Shown here: one piece after another, positions 5,239 to 10,302 of the stretch
Layout: every line of letters begins with the position of its first letter
Position numbering within the stretch: position 1 is the first letter of the stretch
Origin: Pseudonocardiales bacterium
GTDB taxonomy: Bacteria; Actinomycetota; Actinomycetes; Mycobacteriales; Jatrophihabitantaceae
Reading direction: 5' to 3'
Assembly: GCA_025465405.1 (NCBI GenBank)
Contig: JAODNL010000347.1
Coordinates: 1-10,302 of the forward strand
Length of the DNA: 10,302 nt
The notes under the pieces: model-generated
What the model was told of the DNA's origin: nothing
What the model saw: only the letters and a program-made list of their open reading frames with translations
Database searches by the model: none
Translations under genes and position numbers: made by a program

Positions 5239-7869
5239 ACGTGGCTCGAAGCCGCGGCCGCGGTCGATGAGTCCGAGGTCTCTGAGGTCTCCGAGGTCTC
5301 CGAGCTTCGCGAGCGTCTGCTCACGGGTGGTCGTTCCGAGCTTCCGGTAGAGGCTGTTCAGCTGGCTCTTGATCGTGTTCAGGGACACCTGCAGCATCTC
5401 GGCGATGTCTTGGCGAGAGGTGCTTTCGAGAAGGGCCTGCAGCACCGCCCGCTCGCGCCCGGTCAGCGTGATCAGATGCAACCGATCCGGGTAGACCGCT
5501 CGTAGCTGCGCTAGTGCCTGCTCGGCGTCGGGGTCCAGACGCTGCCCAGCCAGATCCAGCAGCGCCGCCCGGTCGGCCGCGGAGATGCCGGCGAACGCGA
5601 GCAGCGACTGCGACTCCCGATACAGATCGAAGGCTGACCCAGCGAGCCGGCGGGCCGCGTCGTCATCATGCATGCGCAGCGCCGCGGTCGCGGCGATGGT
5701 GAGCAGGTCGAGCCGGACGCGGGCCGGGACGACACGGTTCCAGGCGGCATCGCCGGCAACGGTGCGCGCGCGCACGTAGTCGCCGGCCAGGAGATGGATC
5801 CGGGCGAGCGGCACCGCGAGGAGCGCTGATCCGCCGTCGGTGCCGATAACCTGCAGCGCCCGCTGGCCGTGGCCGCACGCGATGAGCAGGTCCGCGCGGG
5901 CTCGAGTGAGCAGCGTCGCGGCGACGCCGCGCGAACTGAACTGGAAATCGTGCGCCGATTGCGCCGACTCCAGGATGGACAAGGTCGCTGCCGGGTCGGC
6001 GAAGTGCAGCCCGTGCTGGGCGTGCAGATAGGCGACGAACGGCCACAGCTCGACCGCGACACTGCCTTCACCAAGGTGGTCCAGCTCGACGTGCGCGGCC
6101 TTTCCGTCGAGACGATCCAAGGCGAACAGGCCGGTCGCGACGCGGGCGCCGATGCCCACGAGGTAGTCCGCCCACGTTCCTTCGGTGTCGAAGCGCGAAT
6201 ATCGGTCCAGCCACAGCTGGCCCATCTGGCGCCTTCCGTCGAGCGCGTACGTCATGGCCAGATTGGCCGCCGCGTTCGACGGGATGAAGTCGGCCTCGGA
6301 GCCGCTGCGGTAGTTCCAGGCCTGCTGATAGCAGCGCACCGCGGCGTGGTCGTCGCCGATCAAGGTCTGCGTCAGGCCGCGCTGCACGTGGAACCAGGCC
6401 AGCCGGTCATCGATGGAATGGCCGCTACTGATCAGTGGCGCGGCCAGCTCCTCCAGCTCCGTCGCGAAGGTAGCTGATTCGGAGAACCGTCCGGACACCC
6501 GCAGCCCGATGACGTGACCGGTCCCCGTGTACAGCAGATCGGGAAGTGAGAGCGCGTCCGCTTCCGCGGTGAAGACGCGTCGGCTGTTTTCGACATACAC
6601 GCGGATGGTCGCCGAGCGGCCGTCCAGATCACTGTCGCGCGCCTCCACGGTCATGGTGAGAAGAGCAACCTGCAGGCCCGGATATCCGGCGATTACCTTC
6701 TCGGGGATCGCGCCGAGCGCGGCGCACAGACGATCAGCATGCCGCAGGGCCAGCGTCATGCCGTGCGCCGACCAGATCTCGTACACCAGCGGCCAGTCCT
6801 CGCCGGCGACGGCATGTTCGATCGCCGTCACGTTGTCGTGAGATCGACGACCATGCCTGCTGTACCAGCGAGCGAGGCGGCAATGCATCGCGGCGGCAGC
6901 CGCGGGCGCGCGGGCCGTGAAGGACTCGCGCAGGATGTCGCGGATCAGCGACGGCATGGTGACCACGATCCGGCTGCCGTCCTGGTGCCGCGACAGGACT
7001 CCGGGTGCCTGCAGGCTCGCGAGCAGCCGTTCCGGGTCCGGGTCGTCGGCGAGATCGCGGATCAGCTGGCTGTCCAGGTCCGCGGCGAGGGAGAAGCGCA
7101 TCAACTGCTGCAGCGTCGCCTCGTCGGCGATGGTCGGCACTACCGTGTCGCGCAAGTAATCCCGGGCGGCCGACAACCCGAGCTCGTCGTCGTCGTATGC
7201 CGCGATCGCCAATCGAACCGCCGACGTCCAACCGCCGATCGCCGCGTGAATACCGGATGCCTCCTCGACACCGACGGACTTGCCCATGATCCGCGCCAGT
7301 TCGACGATTTCCTCGACGGTGAACATCACGGCGTCCGGCCCGATCACGGCCGTCTCGACGGCGCCGACGGCCAGCGCCTCGATCGGGTGCCGCCGCCTGC
7401 TGCACACGAACAGGTGCAGATTGTCGTGCCGCTGGACGAGCGAGACGAGATCGGCCAGCAGCGTGATGTCGCTGACGTGATGCATGTCGTCGACCACCAG
7501 GGCGACCCGACGGTCGTCGTCGATCTCGAGCAGCACCTCGTCGAGATCGACGAGGCTTCCGCCCGGCGCCGACCCGGCGGGTGGCGCGAGCCCAGCGGCC
7601 CGCAGGCGCCGCACGAGATGTCCGACGAACGGCTCCCGATCGGCGAGATCGTGTGTGGTGGCCAGCCACAGCGTTCTCACCTGCGCGGGCGGTTGGCGCT
7701 CCAGCCAGGTGGCCAGCAGGGTTGTCTTGCCGTAGCCCTGGGGAGCGTGGATGACGGTCAGCGGCGCCCACGCGTCGAGCCGCTGCTCAAGCGCGGGGCG
7801 GCGCAGCACCTGACGCGGCGTGCGCGGCACGTGCGCCCGCCGACCTTGCGACTCCCCCATCGGGCGCAC
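5236..7869 (-). CDS. LuxR-family transcriptional regulator, MalT/LAL (STAND) type
   Basis: A large ATP-dependent regulator of about 877 residues, typical of the LAL/MalT class. Counting from GTG 7869, Walker A APQGYGKTT is at 42-50 and Walker B VALVVDDMH near 122-130. A winged-helix and arm region follows, then a long alpha-helical TPR-like sensor region from roughly 350 to 780. The LuxR helix-turn-helix LTGRERAVLQ...DIAEMLQVSLNTIKSQL...YRKLG is near 802-846. Such proteins are activated by ATP and an inducer and bind promoter DNA as oligomers. The start is uncertain: GTG 7869 has GGGGGAG 11 bases upstream, ATG 7860 is the next choice, and the frame is open to 8058, but the first 63 residues are not domain-like and cover element B. 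It lies between two enzyme units and is the likely local regulator. The C-terminal tail carries a short GDL repeat. Confidence 0.9.
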   Translation of the reverse strand: MRPMGESQGRRAHVPRTPRQVLRRPALEQRLDAWAPLTVIHAPQGYGKTTLLATWLERQPPAQVRTLWLATTHDLADREPFVGHLVRRLRAAGLAPPAGSAPGGSLVDLDEVLLEIDDDRRVALVVDDMHHVSDITLLADLVSLVQRHDNLHLFVCSRRRHPIEALAVGAVETAVIGPDAVMFTVEEIVELARIMGKSVGVEEASGIHAAIGGWTSAVRLAIAAYDDDELGLSAARDYLRDTVVPTIADEATLQQLMRFSLAADLDSQLIRDLADDPDPERLLASLQAPGVLSRHQDGSRIVVTMPSLIRDILRESFTARAPAAAAAMHCRLARWYSRHGRRSHDNVTAIEHAVAGEDWPLVYEIWSAHGMTLALRHADRLCAALGAIPEKVIAGYPGLQVALLTMTVEARDSDLDGRSATIRVYVENSRRVFTAEADALSLPDLLYTGTGHVIGLRVSGRFSESATFATELEELAAPLISSGHSIDDRLAWFHVQRGLTQTLIGDDHAAVRCYQQAWNYRSGSEADFIPSNAAANLAMTYALDGRRQMGQLWLDRYSRFDTEGTWADYLVGIGARVATGLFALDRLDGKAAHVELDHLGEGSVAVELWPFVAYLHAQHGLHFADPAATLSILESAQSAHDFQFSSRGVAATLLTRARADLLIACGHGQRALQVIGTDGGSALLAVPLARIHLLAGDYVRARTVAGDAAWNRVVPARVRLDLLTIAATAALRMHDDDAARRLAGSAFDLYRESQSLLAFAGISAADRAALLDLAGQRLDPDAEQALAQLRAVYPDRLHLITLTGRERAVLQALLESTSRQDIAEMLQVSLNTIKSQLNSLYRKLGTTTREQTLAKLGDLGDLRDLGLIDRGRGFEPR
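5275..5301. repeat. 9-base tandem repeat in the 3' end of the LuxR gene
   Basis: Three near-identical units of GAGGTCTCC/T (5275-5283, 5284-5292, 5293-5301) with a degenerate fourth unit after them. On the coding strand they give the tail LGDLGDLRDL just after the helix-turn-helix. The unit is a multiple of three, so copy number can change without a frameshift. Confidence 0.7.
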
Positions 7870-7905
7870 GGCCCGCTCAGCTCCCCCACCGGTGCACTCC
7901 GCGTC

Positions 7906-7919
7906 CCGAACGATTTCGG
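7906..7919. promoter_or_regulatory. Short dyad upstream of the LuxR regulator
   Basis: CCGAA-CGAT-TTCGG is a perfect 5-base dyad with a 4-base centre, 37 bases upstream of the GTG at 7869 in a 230-base gap (7870-8099). That gap holds this dyad and element B. I saw no convincing -35/-10 pair there. An operator or autoregulatory site is possible, but so short a palindrome may be chance. Confidence 0.25.
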
Positions 7920-8045
7920 AACAGGCATTACCGGAGGCCCCCGGCGCGAGCGTAATGCGAGATTGATCTTGCCGCGAATCGAGAGCTTCGTCCCGCCCGA
8001 CCACCGCCAGCCCGCGGCGCAAGGGCCGGACTACCCGCCGTCCCC

Positions 8046-8094
8046 TGATCAAGCGCAAGAAATGGTCGCCCTGGCCATTGAGTGCTGTTGATCA
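8046..8094 (-). repeat. Structured intergenic element B (copy 2 of 2)
   Basis: This is a 49-base element built like element A: TGATCAAG at 8046-8053, ten bases, the identical core GGTCGCCCTG at 8064-8073, then TTGATCA at 8088-8094. The outer ends pair over 7 bases (TGATCAA with TTGATCA). The inner arms AATGG (8061-8065) and CCATT (8075-8079) form a hairpin that uses different bases from those in A. It begins five bases after the stop codon of the cysteine hydrolase, so its position relative to the upstream gene is also the same as in A. Terminator, RNA processing element or dispersed palindromic repeat are the options. Confidence 0.65.
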
Positions 8095-8099
8095 CGGGA

Positions 8100-8687
8100 T
8101 CAGGCCGGCGCGCGGATCGTGTCGAGCAGCACCCGCCATGGGCCGACGGTGGCGAACACCGCCGCCATCGCCGCGAGTGCCGGTTCGTGGGCACCCTCGG
8201 CGGCCGACGTGCAGTCGTCGGCCACGAGCACCTCGAAGTCGCGCTGCTCGGCGGAGCGCACCGTCGACTCGACGCACACGCTGGTCACCACTCCGGTGAC
8301 AAGCAGCCGCCGCACGCCCATGGCGCGCAGCACGACCTCTAGATCGGTGTAGAGGAAAGCGTCGTAGCGGTTCTTGTCGATGATCCGGTCGCCGGCGGCG
8401 GGAGTGAGCTCGTCGACGACGTCGGCATCCCACGAGCCCCGGACCAGTGGCGCTGGGTCGTTCAGCAGTACCGAACGCATGCGAGCCGGCGCGTCGAGAA
8501 GATCGTCGCGGAAGACGTGTCGCGTGTATATGACGGGCAGGTCGACCGCCCGCGAGGCCGCGAGCAGCTCGCGGTTCGCGGCGACGACCTCGTCGATGCG
8601 GGGCAGCCCGAATCCGGCCTGCGGCAACGAACCTTTGGGGTGGCAGAAGCCGTTCTGCATGTCGATGACCAGGACCGCGGTGCTCAT
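8100..8687 (-). CDS. Isochorismatase-like cysteine hydrolase
   Basis: A cytoplasmic hydrolase of the isochorismatase/nicotinamidase superfamily, 195 residues, the usual size. The catalytic triad is complete: Asp9 in VLVIDMQNGF, Lys105 in IIDKNRYDAF and Cys138 in GVVTSVCVEST, where the V-T step before the nucleophile region is the conserved cis-peptide. The fold is a Rossmann-like alpha/beta sandwich. Members with a cysteine nucleophile cleave C-N bonds in amides and carbamoyl compounds (nicotinamide, N-carbamoylsarcosine, ureidoacrylate, biuret). True isochorismatases lack this cysteine, so isochorismate is unlikely as substrate. The ATG at 8687 has AGGAGA seven bases upstream, and the gene follows the amidase by 22 bases, so the two are almost certainly cotranscribed. 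The exact substrate cannot be read from the sequence. RutB-, BiuH- or CSHase-like roles are all possible. Confidence 0.92.
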   Translation of the reverse strand: MSTAVLVIDMQNGFCHPKGSLPQAGFGLPRIDEVVAANRELLAASRAVDLPVIYTRHVFRDDLLDAPARMRSVLLNDPAPLVRGSWDADVVDELTPAAGDRIIDKNRYDAFLYTDLEVVLRAMGVRRLLVTGVVTSVCVESTVRSAEQRDFEVLVADDCTSAAEGAHEPALAAMAAVFATVGPWRVLLDTIRAPA

Positions 8688-8709
8688 GGCGTTGTCTCCT
8701 CTTCGGTGT

Positions 8710-10119
8710 TCAGGCCGCGACCGGCGCCGCGCTGAGCGCGGGCCGGCGCAGATGCCAGTCGGTGGCCTGCTGGTAGGCGTCGCCGGCCTGCAGCACGAGC
8801 TGCTCCTCGAACGGCCGTCCGTCGATCTGGAGACCGAGTGGCAGGCCGTCCCCGGTGAAGCCCATAGGCACGGACAGCACGGGGTTACCCGTCACGTCCC
8901 AATACGCCGTGTGGATCCGGCGAAACCAGCTGCTGAATTCGTCGCCGAGGTCCGCCAGAGCAATCGCTCCGACCGACGCCGTCGGGGTGACTATCAGATC
9001 GCACGTGGCGAACAGGGCCGTGATCGCCTTGTGACCCACGCGACGGACCCGCTGCGCTTGTACGTAGTCGGCGCCGGTGTGGAACGTATGCCGGCCCAGG
9101 CCGAGACGGTTGGAAGCGACGAAGTCGGCCAGGCGGGACTGGGCATCGGGAGCGTGGTAAGCCAACATCTCCCCCGCGACGATCGCTCCGAGTGCCGCCG
9201 CGAGCTCCTGGTACAGCGGTAGCTCGACCTCGACGATCTCGGCGCCGAGCGCGGCCAGCTGCGCGATCGCGGTGTCGAACACCGCGGGGAGGGCCGGATC
9301 CTCGACGTCCTCGACATAGCGAGCCAGCCGGTCGATGCCGATGCGCACTCCGGTCAGGTCGCCGGTCAGACCGGCGAGGTAGTCCGGAACCGGCACGTCG
9401 ATCGAGGTGACGTCACCGGCGTCGTGGCCGGCCATCACCGTCAGCATCAGCGCGCAGTCGCGCGCGCTGCGTGCCATCGGGCCGATGTGGTCGAGCGTGT
9501 AACCCAGCGGGACGCAGCCCGACTTGGGTACCCGCCCGAACGTCGGCATCAGCCCGGAGATCCCGCAGAACGCGGACGGGATCCGCACGCTGCCGCCGGT
9601 GTCGGTGCCGAGCCCGCCGAGGAACATTCCGGCCGCGACACCGCTTCCGGTGCCCGAGCTGGAGCCGCCGGGCCAGGTGTCGACGTTCCACGGGTTGCGC
9701 GGCACCGGGAACGGCTTGGTCGCGTCGGGCAGTCCACACGCAAACTCCATCGTGGACGTCTTGCCCATCATGACGCCGCCGGCTTCCCGCAGCCGGGCGA
9801 CCACGACAGCGTCACCTACGCCCCACGCCGGATCGAGCACGAGGCTCTGAGCGGTGGACGGGCCTTCTTCGGTGGTGAGAATGTCCTTGATTCCCAAGGG
9901 GATTCCATGCAGCGGCCCGATCTTCGCGCCGGCAGCCATCGCGTCGTCGGCTGCTCGCGCGGCCGTGCGGGACTGCTCCACGAACCGCTCGATGAAGCCG
10001 CCCATCTGGCCGTCGACCTCGTCGGCGACGGCGATCGCGTCTTCAACCAGCTCGGCGCTGGTCGTCTGGCCCGCACGTAGCGCGAGGGCCGCATCCGAAA
10101 TGGTCAGGTACTCGGTCAT
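8710..10119 (-). CDS. Amidase-signature family hydrolase
   Basis: A cytoplasmic amidase of 469 residues with the Ser-cisSer-Lys triad of the amidase-signature family: Lys78 in GIPLGIKDI, Ser153 in the PGGSSSGTGSG loop and nucleophile Ser177 in GTDTGGSVRIPSAFCG. Spacing between the two serines is 24, as in other family members. The C-terminus has the conserved GLPLGLQIDGRPFEEQLVL segment near residue 430. The family hydrolyses amides, carbamates and carboxybiuret-type compounds, and it includes GatA. GatA itself is unlikely, since no gatB or gatC is present and a paralogue lies upstream. The ATG at 10119 follows the stop of that paralogue by 11 bases, and the GAGG of its ribosome site overlaps that stop. 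With the cysteine hydrolase it probably forms a catabolic operon for an amide or ureido compound (inference). Confidence 0.93.
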   Translation of the reverse strand: MTEYLTISDAALALRAGQTTSAELVEDAIAVADEVDGQMGGFIERFVEQSRTAARAADDAMAAGAKIGPLHGIPLGIKDILTTEEGPSTAQSLVLDPAWGVGDAVVVARLREAGGVMMGKTSTMEFACGLPDATKPFPVPRNPWNVDTWPGGSSSGTGSGVAAGMFLGGLGTDTGGSVRIPSAFCGISGLMPTFGRVPKSGCVPLGYTLDHIGPMARSARDCALMLTVMAGHDAGDVTSIDVPVPDYLAGLTGDLTGVRIGIDRLARYVEDVEDPALPAVFDTAIAQLAALGAEIVEVELPLYQELAAALGAIVAGEMLAYHAPDAQSRLADFVASNRLGLGRHTFHTGADYVQAQRVRRVGHKAITALFATCDLIVTPTASVGAIALADLGDEFSSWFRRIHTAYWDVTGNPVLSVPMGFTGDGLPLGLQIDGRPFEEQLVLQAGDAYQQATDWHLRRPALSAAPVAA

Positions 10120-10130
10120 CGCCGGCCGCC

Positions 10131-10302
10131 TCAGACCGCGACCGCGGCGACGGCCGCGCCCGGAACCGACTCGGACACCATGGGCGGCACCCGCAGATGC
10201 CAGTCGCTGATGACTTGGAACGCATCGCCGGCCCGCAGGACAAGCGATTCGTCGAACGGCCGCCCGGCGATCTGCAGCCCGAGCGGCAGGCCGTCAGCGG
10301 TG
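10131..10302 (-). CDS. C-terminal end of a second amidase-signature hydrolase (runs off the right edge)
   Basis: Only the last 56 codons and the TGA stop (10133-10131) are present. The peptide ADGLPLGLQIAGRPFDESLV, then LRAGDAFQVISDWHLR, aligns without gaps to the end of the complete amidase downstream, which has GDGLPLGLQIDGRPFEEQLV, then LQAGDAYQQATDWHLR. The two genes are therefore tandem paralogues. The final 20 or so residues differ and are Ala/Val-rich here. The catalytic residues lie outside the window, so activity cannot be judged. The 11-base gap to the next start places it in the same operon. Confidence 0.88.
   Translation of the reverse strand, partial: TADGLPLGLQIAGRPFDESLVLRAGDAFQVISDWHLRVPPMVSESVPGAAVAAVAV

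Noticed and set aside
7870..8058. Extension of the LuxR regulator to a start at 8058
   Set aside because: The added 63 residues are Arg-rich and not domain-like, no ribosome site supports 8058, and the extension would run into structured element B.
5187..8094. Elements A and B as terminal inverted repeats of one composite mobile element carrying the LuxR gene
   Set aside because: Each copy is itself a complete hairpin unit, the copies are in the same orientation, there is no transposase, and no target-site duplication is visible around them.

Overview
The window is high-GC DNA with dense third-position G/C and GTG starts, which points to a high-GC actinobacterium (Actinomycetota). Genus cannot be fixed from the sequence. 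Every gene I can support lies on the minus strand, so transcription runs from high to low coordinates. No tRNA, rRNA, CRISPR array, transposase or phage gene was seen, and no gene-free stretch exceeds 300 bases.

Reading in the direction of transcription: (1) 10302-8100 is a probable operon of hydrolases. It contains the 3' end of one amidase-signature enzyme, a complete paralogous amidase-signature enzyme, and an isochorismatase-like cysteine hydrolase, with gaps of 11 and 22 bases. (2) About 7869-5236 encodes a large MalT/LAL-type LuxR regulator: an ATP-binding STAND module, a helical sensor region and a C-terminal LuxR helix-turn-helix. (3) 5100-3072 is a two-gene unit of an aldo-keto reductase and a cytochrome P450. 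(4) 2928-2449 is a stand-alone small protein with a faint ADP-ribosyltransferase-like N-terminus. (5) 2339-2016 is a YCII/DGPF-family protein followed by a very strong hairpin. (6) 1841 to the left edge is a tightly coupled operon of ABC ATPase, ABC-2 permease and the start of a membrane protein, probably a sensor histidine kinase.

The amidases and cysteine hydrolase would both cut C-N bonds and could act in sequence on one amide or ureido compound. The reductase and P450 form a redox pair. The LuxR/LAL regulator sits between these two units and is the obvious candidate to control one or both, but no substrate can be named. The ABC operon at the left looks like a self-contained export/resistance module linked to a two-component system.

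The most unusual non-coding signal is a pair of related structured elements of 52 and 49 bases, at 5187-5238 and 8046-8094. They flank the LuxR gene and lie at the 3' ends of consecutive minus-strand genes. They share TGATCAAG at one end, TTGATCA at the other and an identical 10-base core, GGTCGCCCTG, at the same offset. Their inner stems use different bases but still pair. Other signals are a 13-base direct repeat in the leader of the reductase/P450 unit, and a P450 whose N-terminal segment is open and P450-like but has no ATG, GTG or TTG start.
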